From Flagellimonas myxillae (GTDB taxonomy: Bacteria; Bacteroidota; Bacteroidia; Flavobacteriales; Flavobacteriaceae), in NCBI RefSeq assembly GCF_023502235.1, contig NZ_JAMFLY010000001.1:124001-188000 (forward strand): DNA of 64,000 nt. Direction: 5' to 3'. The notes under the pieces are model-generated. The model was not told the origin of the DNA. It was given only the letters and a program-made list of their open reading frames with translations, and ran no database searches. Shown piece by piece: positions 47,477 through 56,772 of this stretch. Position 1 is the stretch's first letter; every line of letters begins with the position of its first letter. A program made the position numbers and the translations under genes.

Positions 47477-50044
47477 TTAAAAGCTTATCCTAAAACTAAC
47501 ATTGGGAGTAAGCCCCAAGGAAATGTTTTCCACTGTTTCTATTTGGTCGTCCTCTGTAACGCGATAGTATCTGTTTAAACTATTCTTTCGGTTGGTCATA
47601 TTGAGCAAGGATACCCCGGCGTTCGCTTTTACCGTCCTACCAATATTGAATTTATAGATTGCAGATGCATCCGCCCGAAAATAATCTGGCAATCTACTGC
47701 TATTGGGCTCTTTGTAGTTGATCCTTACAGGAAAAACCGAAGTGTCAAGGGCCTGATCACCATCTTGCGGCTCTGTAAAGGGTTTCCCAGACCTGTAGTT
47801 AATGCCCACACTCAGCTTTAAGTTGTTGTAGGAGTAGGTTCCAGCAAAGGTCAGGGTATGTCGTATATCGAGATTGTTGGGAAAACTATTGGGAACAATG
47901 CTCTCAAAAGTATAATCATTCTGGTTATAGGTATAACTAAGCCAAGCGCTATAGTTGTTCCCTTTTTTGTTGATCAAAAACTCAAGGCCTTTAATATCGT
48001 AGCTTCCGATTTCGCCATTGAATTGGTTTTGGTTTTGAAATCCCTGGGTGCTCGTGCTTATTCCATCCACTTTTTTGTAAAAGCCCTCCAAACCTATATA
48101 AAACTCGTTGGTGTCGTAATTGATGCCAACAGAACCCTGTTTGCTCCGTGTTATGGGCAAAGTATCATCATCCGATAAAATCCAGCGCCGTTTTTCAATG
48201 CCCAAAAAATTTTGTTCCAAATCAATGACCTGGTTGGTGGTCTGGCTCTTGAACTCCCCCAAAACCTCTGCCCTGAAGTGATTGGCCAGCTGTAGACTGA
48301 TGTTTAACCGTGGCTCTATGAGGAATTTGGTAAAGGTGTTGAGGTTTTCCATGTAATTGAAACGAACCCCGCCTCGCCCCACTAGTTTATTGTCCTCAGA
48401 ACTGTAGGCAATCCCAGAATAGGGGGCATGGATTCGCACCACTCCCTTGATCTCGCTCTCAAACTGGGGCTGGTTGATCACTGTGGTGTTGGTAATCCCA
48501 GTTTCAATATATTGATAGCCATTGTTCCATTCCAAATTCTCCATGAGCTTGTACCGGGTATCCAGTTTAAAAGCATTTTCCAACACCTCGTTGTTTTGCA
48601 GCAACAACTGGATTTGGTTGGCGAAAATACTCTCTGCATCCAAGATATATTTCGAATAGTAAACGTTGAGGTTGGAGGAAAACCTATTGGTCCAGTCGCT
48701 CTGCAATTGTCCTCCGATGGAGATGTTTGTTTGGTCCAAAATACTGTTGGTGCTTTCCACATCGGTAAGGTTGGTTTCCTCATAGTCCAAATTGTTGGCC
48801 ATGCTGATAAAGTTCAACCGCAGTTTGTGGTAGTCATTGATGTCGTACAAAAGTTTACCGGTAAAGTCGTAAAAGAAAAAGTTCTCGTTTCGGATAATCT
48901 CGTCGGCCACGGTAATATTATTAGCATTGGTCACCTCACTATCCTGAAATGCCCGATCAAAAAACTTGTTATAAGTGGGGGTATTCAAGAAATCGGTTGT
49001 GGAGCGCCGGGCAGAAAATTGAAAACCTAGATTACGCGAAATGGGAATTTGCCCGTATAGGTCCCCACTGATAAAATTGAGTCCGGCCCCACCCACAAAA
49101 TAATCACTAAGTTCGTTGGTGGTTTCCATTTGTATTACACTGCTCACCCCATCCCCAAAACGCGAGGGTGTACCATTTTTTATTACGGAAACCTTGTCCG
49201 TGAGATAGGGATTAAAGGCAGATATCAACCCAAAAAAATGCCCGGATTGATACATTTTGATTCCATTCCACAAAATGAGGTTTTGGTCGTTGGTGCCACC
49301 CCGAACATTGATGTCCGATACAGTTTCGTCTATACTTTTAATGCCCGGTAATGCCTGTACGGTCTGCAGGACATCCGGCTCAATTAATCCGGGAAGGATG
49401 CCAAAATCTGCCGTGTTCAAGGTAATGCTTGCGTCGGTTTCCTTTATAATTCCTGTAGTCAAGAATTGATAGACCACAACTTCCTGTAACTGTTCGTAAT
49501 GCTGTGCCATTAATATTTTGGGACATTCACCTTGTTGCAGCAATTGTTCCACAGAAATGTATTTGGTATTGAACCCAAGGTACCTGATCTTAAGGGTTGC
49601 ATTTCGGGGGATATCCATCAATAGGAAAGAGCCATCGCTTTCGGTGGTCTGTGCAATTTCAGTTCCATAAACTTCAATGGTCGCACCGGGTATAGTGTTT
49701 TCGGCAAAATTGTCCAGCACCATTCCGCAGACCCTGACCAAGGTATTTTTGGTAAGGGTGTAATACCGGTCATTGAGTTTTTGGGTTTGGATTTGGAGCT
49801 TTGTGCTGATATAATCCAGAATATCTTGAAGCGCTACTAAGTTTTTGGGAATTGTAATGGAAAAATCCTCCAAATCTTCGTGGATATAGGAGAACTTGAT
49901 GTCGAATTTCTCTTCAAGAGTTTTGATGTAGGCCACAAGATTTGTTGGTGTCCCTGTTTCTTCCTGAGCACGCACGAATGGGGTCAGAAAAAGCAAAAAC
50001 ACCAAGAAGGGGCCTAATCGGCTGCTAAGGAGTCTTTTCAGCAT
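47477..50044 (-). CDS. TonB-dependent receptor with N-terminal STN signalling domain
   Basis: An 855-residue outer-membrane receptor. I start at the ATG at 50042-50044 (MLKRLLSSRLGPFLVFLLFL), with a signal ending FVRAQ; two earlier in-frame ATGs lie deeper in fecR. An STN (secretin/TonB short N-terminal) domain (AYIKTLEEKFDIKFSYIHED) is followed by a carboxypeptidase-regulatory-like domain (GMVLDNFAENTIPGATIEVY), a plug (VQALPGIKSIDETVSDINVR, then GGTNDQN) and a beta-barrel ending in FRISF. It overlaps fecR by 20 bases. The set forms a FecA-type cell-surface signalling system. Confidence 0.95.
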   Translation of the reverse strand: MLKRLLSSRLGPFLVFLLFLTPFVRAQEETGTPTNLVAYIKTLEEKFDIKFSYIHEDLEDFSITIPKNLVALQDILDYISTKLQIQTQKLNDRYYTLTKNTLVRVCGMVLDNFAENTIPGATIEVYGTEIAQTTESDGSFLLMDIPRNATLKIRYLGFNTKYISVEQLLQQGECPKILMAQHYEQLQEVVVYQFLTTGIIKETDASITLNTADFGILPGLIEPDVLQTVQALPGIKSIDETVSDINVRGGTNDQNLILWNGIKMYQSGHFFGLISAFNPYLTDKVSVIKNGTPSRFGDGVSSVIQMETTNELSDYFVGGAGLNFISGDLYGQIPISRNLGFQFSARRSTTDFLNTPTYNKFFDRAFQDSEVTNANNITVADEIIRNENFFFYDFTGKLLYDINDYHKLRLNFISMANNLDYEETNLTDVESTNSILDQTNISIGGQLQSDWTNRFSSNLNVYYSKYILDAESIFANQIQLLLQNNEVLENAFKLDTRYKLMENLEWNNGYQYIETGITNTTVINQPQFESEIKGVVRIHAPYSGIAYSSEDNKLVGRGGVRFNYMENLNTFTKFLIEPRLNISLQLANHFRAEVLGEFKSQTTNQVIDLEQNFLGIEKRRWILSDDDTLPITRSKQGSVGINYDTNEFYIGLEGFYKKVDGISTSTQGFQNQNQFNGEIGSYDIKGLEFLINKKGNNYSAWLSYTYNQNDYTFESIVPNSFPNNLDIRHTLTFAGTYSYNNLKLSVGINYRSGKPFTEPQDGDQALDTSVFPVRINYKEPNSSRLPDYFRADASAIYKFNIGRTVKANAGVSLLNMTNRKNSLNRYYRVTEDDQIETVENISLGLTPNVSFRISF

Positions 50045-50936
50045 AGAAAAGTACATTATCGCCCTCAAGTTTGTAATTCATTCGAGATGGGGTGCTAATA
50101 CTTTTTAACGCCATATTTATGTCTGTGTTGCTAAAAGTTCCTGTAAACAGAAGATTTTTATCAACATTTTGTGTTTTTACCTCAATATTGAACTGTCTTT
50201 CCAGTTCTGCCAATACAAATTCCAAAGGAATGCGGTCAAAGGAACTTTCATTGTTCACCCAAGAAGGTTGTAGGGTATCTGGCTTATCGACATCCATAAT
50301 TTGCCCGTCGATTACCAAAAAGGAGCTGCCAGCAGGTAATTTGGTTTCTTGACCCTTGTATGCAACACTGACCAATCCTTCAAAACAGGTCACCTCAAAA
50401 AAGCCTTTACGGTTCTCCACATTGAACTGTGTGCCCAAAACGGCCACGGTACCATGATCTGTGGAAACGGTGAATTTTTTCCCTTTGGCTACCTTAAAAA
50501 AGGCTTCTCCATCTAGGTTCACATTCCGCTTTTCGTCCCATTTCTTTTCGCTATAGGAAATTCGGGAATCGGCATTTAGGATAATTTCGGAGTTATCTGG
50601 TAGTGTTATCTCTGTACGCTCGGCCAATTGTGTGGCAATGGACTCGTCCAAGGAATTTACATAGAAATAGGAGCCCGTTATCAATATTGCGATAGCCGCT
50701 GCCACCTGCAAGAATTTCTTGAACGGATGTAAGGTGATAACCTTTGGAGCGGTTTCCATGCGTTCCGCTTTAAGTTGCTGGAATGCTTGGTCCACGTCAA
50801 ATTCTGGGGCTTCCAGCGTACTGGAGACCTCCTTGAGCCTTATATACGAAGCATAGGCCTCGGACTTTTTAAATTCCGATAGCTCTGCTTCTGAAAGCTC
50901 TCCGCTAAGCCATTTTGCCAAGTAATTTTCTTGCAT
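50025..50936 (-). CDS. FecR-family anti-sigma factor
   Basis: A 303-residue protein. The cytoplasmic N-terminus (MQENYLAKWLSGELSEAELS) should bind the sigma factor. One membrane helix (FLQVAAAIAILITGSYFYV) is at about residues 89-107. The periplasmic FecR domain has TEITLPDNSEIILNADSRIS and GTVAVLGTQFNVENRKGF. The C-terminal DUF4974 domain (IPLEFVLAELERQFNIEVKT) is STN-like. It overlaps the receptor gene and lies 165 bases after the sigma gene. Confidence 0.95.
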   Translation of the reverse strand: MQENYLAKWLSGELSEAELSEFKKSEAYASYIRLKEVSSTLEAPEFDVDQAFQQLKAERMETAPKVITLHPFKKFLQVAAAIAILITGSYFYVNSLDESIATQLAERTEITLPDNSEIILNADSRISYSEKKWDEKRNVNLDGEAFFKVAKGKKFTVSTDHGTVAVLGTQFNVENRKGFFEVTCFEGLVSVAYKGQETKLPAGSSFLVIDGQIMDVDKPDTLQPSWVNNESSFDRIPLEFVLAELERQFNIEVKTQNVDKNLLFTGTFSNTDINMALKSISTPSRMNYKLEGDNVLFYAEKTP

Positions 50937-51101
50937 GATTTCTATGCTTTACAAGTTAATAACAACTACCTTCCAAAAAACCCTACTTCTTCATTCAACA
51001 ATTTTCAATTAACAATGTACAATGGTAGTTTTCCCAAATCTGGGAATTTCCAATTTTTCATTTTCAACTTTCCATTTTTCATTGATAATTGTACATTGAA
51101 A
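50937..51101 (-). repeat. Low-complexity linker between the sigma and FecR genes
   Basis: On the sense (minus) strand, units such as AATGAAAAATGGAAAGTTGA and AATGAAAAATTGGAAATT repeat irregularly, and TACAATT/ACATTGTTAATTG words recur (complement of about 51010-51110). CCCAAATCTGGG-type symmetry (CCCAgatttGGG) lies near 51034-51045. No coding or promoter signal is clear. The style matches the linkers in the ribosomal block. Confidence 0.45.
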
Positions 51102-51599
51102 CTAAATCCCATCAATCTGCTCCCTCAATGTTTTTAGGGCCAGATGCATCCGTTTTTCAATGGCCTTTACACTCACCCCTTCCATTTCCGCAATTTCCGC
51201 ATATTTTTTTCCATCGATCCTGTTTAATAGGAACGTTGTTCGCTGATTTTCGGGCAAATCGTTCAAAGCCTTGTCCAATTTTTCCTTGTATTGCTGTTCC
51301 TCCATCAAAAATTCCGGGGACTCGTTCGAATGTCCCAGGGACGGGGCAGCATACTTTAATCGTACCTTTTCTGCCTTGATCACGTTTAAATACAGATTGT
51401 TGGCTACCGTATATAAATAGGACTTGGCCTTTTCGGGCATTACCTTGGAACAATTCTCCCAAAGCTTCACAAAAGCCTCCTGCACAGCATCGTGCGCCTT
51501 CTCCTCGTTGCCGAACTTATAATATATATAGTTGAATACCGTTTTGGAATTAGCTTTGAAAATGGAGCTAAAAACCTGCTCTTCGCAAACGTTGTTCAT
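51102..51599 (-). CDS. ECF RNA polymerase sigma factor
   Basis: A 165-residue extracytoplasmic-function sigma factor. Region 2 has HDAVQEAFVKLWEN with the -10-binding helix. Region 4 has LPENQRTTFLLNRIDGKKYA and EIAEMEGVSVKAIEKRMHLA, the helix-turn-helix for the -35 element. It should direct polymerase to the receptor operon or nearby genes when FecR is inactivated by the receptor. A -7-like element lies 22 bases upstream of its start. Confidence 0.97.
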   Translation of the reverse strand: MNNVCEEQVFSSIFKANSKTVFNYIYYKFGNEEKAHDAVQEAFVKLWENCSKVMPEKAKSYLYTVANNLYLNVIKAEKVRLKYAAPSLGHSNESPEFLMEEQQYKEKLDKALNDLPENQRTTFLLNRIDGKKYAEIAEMEGVSVKAIEKRMHLALKTLREQIDGI

Positions 51600-51620
51600 T
51601 TAGGAGGTTTTGGTTTGGAC

Positions 51621-51628
51621 CAAAGATA
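51621..51628 (-). promoter_or_regulatory. -7 promoter element for the sigma operon
   Basis: On the minus strand TATCTTTG (complement of 51621-51628) matches TAnnTTTG, 22 bases before the sigma start. The -33 TTTG at the right distance is missing, so the promoter may be weak or regulated. Confidence 0.45.
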
Positions 51629-51711
51629 TTTGAAAAAAAACAAAGAAGAAGTAGGGTTTTTTTCTGTTGGGTTGTTTTACGATTGAATTCTAACTAAAAA
51701 TCCAAATCGTT

Positions 51712-53463
51712 ATGAAAAAGTTGATAAACTTAATGTATGCCAGCTTCGTGCTTGTGGCACTTACCTTTACCTCTTGTCAGGAAGAGTTTGAAGAAGTGGC
51801 TGGCGGCAATGAAAATGAGACTATCCAAGCCGATTCTTCCACTGCTTCGTTGATCGAGAAAACATCGTCCAACGATGGTTCTTTTGACAACATTGTGGAC
51901 GGCGCAAGTTGTATCGCCCTTAAATTTCCGTATACCGTAGAAGTAAACGGTATTGAGGTTACTATTGATTCCCGCGAAGACCTTCACACCATCGAAGATA
52001 TTTTTGATGAGGTGGACATCGATGAGGACATCTTGGAAATTATTTTCCCTATTACCATTACCCTAGCCGATTTTACCGAAGTGGTAATCGAGAATATTGG
52101 GCAATTAAGGGAGTTGGCCGCCGAATGTAAGGAAGGTGGAGACGACGATGACATTGAGTGTATCGATTTTGTTTATCCGATTACCCTATACACTTTCGAT
52201 ATCAACGAACAACAAACCGGTGAGGTTACTGTTGAAAACGATGAGCAACTGAGAAGATTCTTCAAGGGATTGGAAGACAATGACCTTGTAAGTATTGACT
52301 TTCCTGTTACCCTTAAAAAATACGATGGTACCGAAGTTGTTGTAAATAGCAATGCCGAATTGGCCCATGCTTTGGAATTGGCCAAGGACGAATGTGATGA
52401 GGACGACGATGACGATTATAACGACGATGACTTTGACGAAGAAAGATTCGATTTCTGTTTGACCGAGTGTCCATGGAAGGTTATGGAAGTGGTCAGGGAT
52501 GAAGTAAACCATACAGACCAGTATTCCGCGTATCTTATGAACTTCACTGAAGATGGAGGAGTTACTGTCAAAGACAGAGAAGGTAATGTATTGGAAGGTA
52601 CTTGGAGCAGAAGCTTTACCGATAGAGGTCCACTATTGACCTTGGAGTTCGAAACCTTGGTTGACTTTAACCTAGAGTGGTTGGTATATGAAATCGGTGA
52701 GCATACCATCAAGTTGTACGCTGAAAATGGTAACAAGATTATCATGAAACAACTTTGTGAGGATGATGAGCCAGGACCTGACACCCTTCGTGAAATCTTG
52801 AAGGAATGTGAGTGGATCATCAAAAAGGTGAAAAACCAAGGCGAGGAAATCGACAGATTGCTAGGTTGGGAATTCAAGTTCCACCCAGAAAATGTGGTAA
52901 CCTTGAGCAACGGAGTAAACACTTCCGAGGGAACGTGGGAAATTGGATTGAACAACGAAGAAGTACCTTCCTTGTTGATCACCATGGGAGACGAGCCCGG
53001 TGTTAGCTTCGAATGGCCATTGAGAGATCTAGATGATCATAGACTGAAGTTTGAAGTAGAGGAAGTGGATTACGAATTGACCCTGCTTAGAGTATGTGAC
53101 GATAATGCCAACGATGGTGATGTTACCGAAATCAGAAGCGCTATGAAAGATGGTACTTGGGTCGTAGCCTTGTATGAAGAGGATGATATGAACAAGACCG
53201 AGGAATTTGCCGGTTTGGACTTCTACTTCAATGAAATGCACCAAGTAAATGTCGATGAAAATGACAATCCGATCATCGAAGGACTTTGGAGAGTGGTTCG
53301 AGGAGACGAAGGATATTTAAAATTCTTCCTGAGCTTTGACCATGATGGAATGTTCAATGATATCACCGATGATTGGTATATTGAATCCGTGACCGCCAAT
53401 CGTATAGAATTGGTTCACGAGGATGAAAATTCCACCGAAACTTTAGTTTTCGAGAAACTATAA
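51712..53463 (+). CDS. Highly acidic repeat-built lipoprotein
   Basis: A 583-residue protein with a lipobox signal (VALTFTSC). Residues about 65-240 hold four half-repeats with the pattern FP.T(L/V)... (LKFPYTVEVNGIEVTIDSRE, IIFPITITLADFTEVVIEN, FVYPITLYTFDINEQQTGEV, IDFPVTLKKYDGTEVVVNSN), ending in a poly-acidic stretch (DEDDDDDYNDDDFDEE). Residues about 255-583 form three lipocalin-like repeats (CPWKVMEV..., CEWIIKKV..., GTWVVALY...) with G.W motifs. It probably lies on the cell surface or in the periplasm and may bind cations or small ligands. It is divergent from the sigma gene. Confidence 0.85.
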   Translation: MKKLINLMYASFVLVALTFTSCQEEFEEVAGGNENETIQADSSTASLIEKTSSNDGSFDNIVDGASCIALKFPYTVEVNGIEVTIDSREDLHTIEDIFDEVDIDEDILEIIFPITITLADFTEVVIENIGQLRELAAECKEGGDDDDIECIDFVYPITLYTFDINEQQTGEVTVENDEQLRRFFKGLEDNDLVSIDFPVTLKKYDGTEVVVNSNAELAHALELAKDECDEDDDDDYNDDDFDEERFDFCLTECPWKVMEVVRDEVNHTDQYSAYLMNFTEDGGVTVKDREGNVLEGTWSRSFTDRGPLLTLEFETLVDFNLEWLVYEIGEHTIKLYAENGNKIIMKQLCEDDEPGPDTLREILKECEWIIKKVKNQGEEIDRLLGWEFKFHPENVVTLSNGVNTSEGTWEIGLNNEEVPSLLITMGDEPGVSFEWPLRDLDDHRLKFEVEEVDYELTLLRVCDDNANDGDVTEIRSAMKDGTWVVALYEEDDMNKTEEFAGLDFYFNEMHQVNVDENDNPIIEGLWRVVRGDEGYLKFFLSFDHDGMFNDITDDWYIESVTANRIELVHEDENSTETLVFEKL

Positions 53464-53486
53464 GAATTTTTCCCCTATCTTTTTTT

Positions 53487-53525
53487 GAAAAGGACGGCTC
53501 TCCCCAAAGCCGTCCTTTTCTTTTT
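53487..53525 (+). terminator. Strong terminator after the acidic lipoprotein
   Basis: A 12-bp perfect stem, GAAAAGGACGGC (53487-53498) with GCCGTCCTTTTC (53509-53520), has a 10-base loop and five T. It separates the lipoprotein from ffh. Confidence 0.93.
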
Positions 53526-53530
53526 ATTAT

Positions 53531-53538
53531 TAAATTTG
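53531..53538 (+). promoter_or_regulatory. -7 promoter element for ffh
   Basis: TAAATTTG matches TAnnTTTG and lies 27 bases before the ffh ATG, just after the terminator. The -33 region falls inside the terminator stem and has no TTTG. Confidence 0.5.
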
Positions 53539-53564
53539 TCCCTCCTTTAAAATGACGAGAGCAC

Positions 53565-54893
53565 ATGTTTGATAACTTAAGCGAAAAACTGGATAAGGCA
53601 CTCCACGTCCTCAAGGGACATGGCCAGATTACCGAGATCAATGTTGCGGAAACCTTAAAAGAAGTTCGTAGGGCCTTACTGGATGCCGACGTTAATTTTA
53701 AGATTGCCAAGGAATTTACCAATCGGGTAAAGGAAAAAGCCTTGGGCCAAAATGTTTTGACCACCCTGCAACCTGGGCAGCTCATGGTCAAAATTGTTAA
53801 GGATGAGCTTACCGAGTTAATGGGAGGGGATGCAGAAGAAGTCGACCTTTCTGGCAACCCGTCCGTAGTTTTAATGTCGGGGCTACAAGGTTCTGGTAAG
53901 ACCACCTTTTCCGGTAAACTAGCCAACTATCTCAAGAATAAAAAGTCAAGGAAGCCTCTTTTGGTGGCTTGTGACGTATACCGTCCTGCGGCCATAGACC
54001 AATTACACGTAGTTGGAGAACAAATTGGCGTGGAGGTGTATTCCGATAGGGGGAACAACGACCCTGTGGCCATCGCCAAGGCGGGGGTTAAGCATGCCAA
54101 AAGTATAGGGAGCAATGTGGTGATCATAGATACCGCGGGACGTTTGGCGGTTGATGAGCAGATGATGACCGAGATTGCCAATATCCATAAGGCAATTACT
54201 CCCCAAGAGACCCTTTTTGTGGTAGATTCCATGACTGGACAGGATGCTGTAAATACGGCGAAGGCCTTTAACGATGTCCTTAATTTTGACGGGGTTATTT
54301 TGACCAAGTTGGATGGGGATACCCGAGGTGGTGCCGCCATATCCATTAAATCCGTAGTCGATAAGCCCATTAAATTCATTGGTACTGGGGAAAAAATGGA
54401 GGCTATTGATGTCTTCTACCCTGCCCGTATGGCCGATAGGATTCTGGGTATGGGTGATGTGGTTTCCCTTGTGGAACGTGCCCAGGAGCAATTCGACGAG
54501 GAACAGGCCCGTAAAATCCAAAAGAAAATTGCAAAAAACCGTTTTGGTTTTGACGATTTCCTCAGCCAGATTCAGCAAATAAAGAAAATGGGGAACATGA
54601 AGGACCTTATGGGGATGATTCCTGGCGCAGGAAAAGCCCTAAAGGGACTCGATATAGATGATGACGCCTTTAAACATATTGAAGCGATTATCCATTCCAT
54701 GACCCCGGATGAGCGATCTACCCCATCAAAACTGAATGCAAGTCGAAAAAAACGGATTGCAGCAGGAAGTGGACGCTCCATTCAAGAAGTGAACCAATTG
54801 TTGAAACAATTTGAGCAAATGAGCAAAATGATGAAGATGATGCAAGGCGGTGGAGGCAAGAAAATGATGCAGATGATGCAGAACATGAGATAA
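53565..54893 (+). CDS. ffh: Signal recognition particle protein Ffh
   Basis: A 442-residue SRP54 GTPase that targets nascent membrane proteins to SecYEG. An N-domain is followed by the G-domain with GLQGSGKTTFSGKLANYL (about 107-124), DTAGRL and TKLDGDTRGG. The C-terminal M-domain is methionine-rich (QMSKMMKMMQGGGGKKMMQM). Length is typical. A heptamer-repeat linker separates it from folD. Confidence 0.98.
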   Translation: MFDNLSEKLDKALHVLKGHGQITEINVAETLKEVRRALLDADVNFKIAKEFTNRVKEKALGQNVLTTLQPGQLMVKIVKDELTELMGGDAEEVDLSGNPSVVLMSGLQGSGKTTFSGKLANYLKNKKSRKPLLVACDVYRPAAIDQLHVVGEQIGVEVYSDRGNNDPVAIAKAGVKHAKSIGSNVVIIDTAGRLAVDEQMMTEIANIHKAITPQETLFVVDSMTGQDAVNTAKAFNDVLNFDGVILTKLDGDTRGGAAISIKSVVDKPIKFIGTGEKMEAIDVFYPARMADRILGMGDVVSLVERAQEQFDEEQARKIQKKIAKNRFGFDDFLSQIQQIKKMGNMKDLMGMIPGAGKALKGLDIDDDAFKHIEAIIHSMTPDERSTPSKLNASRKKRIAAGSGRSIQEVNQLLKQFEQMSKMMKMMQGGGGKKMMQMMQNMR

Positions 54894-54898
54894 CTTCC

Positions 54899-54948
54899 AA
54901 GCACCAAGCACCAAGCACCAAGCACCAAGCACCAAATAACCAATAACC
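54899..54948 (+). repeat. Heptanucleotide tandem repeat between ffh and folD
   Basis: Five perfect AAGCACC units (54899-54933) are followed by degenerate AATAACC-like units (54934-54948), all within the 67 bases between the ffh stop and folD start. It is a slippage-prone array. It is not palindromic and has no CRISPR-like spacers. Copy number could alter the distance between the genes but not a reading frame. Confidence 0.85.
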
Positions 54949-54960
54949 AGAACCACACCC

Positions 54961-55845
54961 ATGGAAATCCTTGACGGAAAGAAAGTATCGAACCAAATAA
55001 AAGATGAAATTGCCGTTGAGGTGGCCCAAATGAAGGAACGGGGCGAAAAAGTACCTCATTTGGCCGCTGTTTTGGTGGGAAATGATGGTGCAAGTCTCAC
55101 CTATGTGGGCAGTAAAGTACGCTCTTGTAAAAAGATTGGTTTTGAGTCCACCTTAATACATCTTCCCGAAGAGACCTCAGAAAGCGATTTGTTGACCCAG
55201 GTTAAGGCCCTGAACGAGAACCCCGATATAGATGGGTACATTGTTCAATTGCCCCTTCCAAAACATATTGATGAGCAAAAAGTACTTATGGCTGTGGACC
55301 CGGACAAGGATGTTGATGGGTTTCATCCCACCAACTTTGGAAAAATGGCCTTGGACATGGAATCTTTCATCCCAGCCACTCCCTATGGCATCATGGAACT
55401 GCTTCGCAGGTACAATGTCGACACTTCGGGCAAACATACCGTTGTAATTGGTAGAAGTCACATCGTAGGAAGGCCTATCAGTATTTTGATGAGCCAAAAA
55501 GGGAAAGCTGCGGATTCTACCGTGACCATAACCCATAGCCGAACAAAAGATTTAAAGAGTATTACCCTTCAAGCCGATATTGTGGTTTCCGCCTTGGGCG
55601 TGCCCGATTTTCTAAAAGCGGATATGGTAAAGGAAGGTGTGGTAATCATCGATGTGGGCATTACCCGAGTACCGGACGAATCAAGGGAGCGCGGATATTA
55701 TATTACTGGAGATGTAGACTTTGATGAGGTAAGCCCAAAAGCCTCCTACATTACACCGGTACCTGGAGGAGTTGGTCCAATGACCATTGCCATGCTGCTT
55801 AAAAATACCCTCTTGGCCCGGGAAAGACATCACAAAATGGGCTGA
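54961..55845 (+). CDS. folD: Bifunctional methylenetetrahydrofolate dehydrogenase / cyclohydrolase
   Basis: A 294-residue FolD for one-carbon metabolism, making 10-formyl-THF from methylene-THF. It has [15 protein letters not shown] with the catalytic lysine region, [14 protein letters not shown], and the Rossmann motif [17 protein letters not shown], with [16 protein letters not shown] at the C-terminus. It ends exactly at the stop of the opposing 59-residue lipoprotein gene. Confidence 0.98.
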   Translation: MEILDGKKVSNQIKDEIAVEVAQMKERGEKVPHLAAVLVGNDGASLTYVGSKVRSCKKIGFESTLIHLPEETSESDLLTQVKALNENPDIDGYIVQLPLPKHIDEQKVLMAVDPDKDVDGFHPTNFGKMALDMESFIPATPYGIMELLRRYNVDTSGKHTVVIGRSHIVGRPISILMSQKGKAADSTVTITHSRTKDLKSITLQADIVVSALGVPDFLKADMVKEGVVIIDVGITRVPDESRERGYYITGDVDFDEVSPKASYITPVPGGVGPMTIAMLLKNTLLARERHHKMG

Positions 55846-56025
55846 TCAACCCAAACTTCCACTCTTATTCTGAACCCGGGTTGATACTTGGGTTTGATTT
55901 TGAATCTGGTTTTCCTCTTCCTCAGGAGTTAGAAAATCCAAATCATTGTCACCTTCTTCATTGGTGCAACTTGTTAAGGCTAGGGCTGAAAAAAGTAGGG
56001 TAATGAACAAAAGAACAGTTTTCAT
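55846..56025 (-). CDS. Small (59-residue) lipoprotein
   Basis: Read from the ATG at 56023-56025 to TGA at 55846-55848. MKTVLLFITLLFSALALTSC is a classic lipoprotein signal with the cysteine at position 20. The mature part is short, acidic and Gln/Asn-rich (TNEEGDNDLDFLTPEEEENQ, then IQNQTQ). It abuts folD with no gap (convergent). The clear lipobox argues for a real gene, but no family is recognised. Confidence 0.75.
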   Translation of the reverse strand: MKTVLLFITLLFSALALTSCTNEEGDNDLDFLTPEEEENQIQNQTQVSTRVQNKSGSLG

Positions 56026-56140
56026 AGGTTAAGATTTGGGATCAAAAAGACCTGTTCAACTTAAAATTATAACGGTTTGGGAAGGTCAATCTTATTTTTT
56101 ATTGCAATTATTCGATAAATTGTAACCAAATCAACCATTT

Positions 56141-56767
56141 ATGTCTAGCAGTACCAGAAACAAAATTGCATGGGTCGTTTTTGCATTCTTAGCAATTGGC
56201 GTTGGCTTATACCCAGTTTTGTATTGGGTAAATTCCGAACCCTTTGGCCTCTTGCTTAGTAAAACTTCGGCACTTTTGGAAAGTCAACTTTGGAACATCG
56301 GTTTTTATGGCCATGTTACTTTGGGAGGTGTGGCTTTGCTGACCGGCTGGTCCCAATTCAGTAAAAAAATTAGGGCGCGGAATCTTAAACTTCATAGAAA
56401 CTTGGGAAAAATCTATGTGGTTTCTGTTTTGATAAGTGGGATTTGTGCAGTTTACATTGGGTTTTACGCGACTGGGGGACTTATTCCGGCCCTTGGCTTT
56501 ATCAGTTTGGGTGTTGTCTGGCTCTACACGACCCTAAAGGCTTATTTTGCCATTAGGGCGAAGGACCTTGGCCTACATCAAGGAATGATGATCTATAGTT
56601 ATGCCGCCTGTTTTGCCGCGGTGACCCTCAGGTTATGGTTACCATTATTGACCATGATGTTCGGGGAATTTTTAATGGCCTATAAAATTGTGGCTTGGTT
56701 ATGCTGGGTGCCCAACATGATCTTTGCTTATTTCTGGGTAAGGAAAAAAGGAATTTCCCTAGTGTAA
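56141..56767 (+). CDS. DUF2306-family membrane protein
   Basis: A 208-residue protein with six or seven hydrophobic helices. Conserved histidines lie in the helices (GFYGHVTLGGVALLTGW, NLKLHRNLGKIYVVSVLISG, KDLGLHQGMMIYSYAACFAA). This histidine pattern is that of DUF2306, related to predicted haem-binding or cytochrome-like membrane proteins. Its function is not known. It is convergent with 56773-57603 and 5 bases from it. Confidence 0.85.
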   Translation: MSSSTRNKIAWVVFAFLAIGVGLYPVLYWVNSEPFGLLLSKTSALLESQLWNIGFYGHVTLGGVALLTGWSQFSKKIRARNLKLHRNLGKIYVVSVLISGICAVYIGFYATGGLIPALGFISLGVVWLYTTLKAYFAIRAKDLGLHQGMMIYSYAACFAAVTLRLWLPLLTMMFGEFLMAYKIVAWLCWVPNMIFAYFWVRKKGISLV

Positions 56768-56772
56768 ATCCT

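Noticed and set aside
48428..49030. 200-codon plus-strand frame
   Set aside because: Antisense to the TonB-receptor gene, whose own frame is intact and full of family motifs.
54899..54948. Possible CRISPR array
   Set aside because: Units are 7 bases with no spacers; no cas genes are present.
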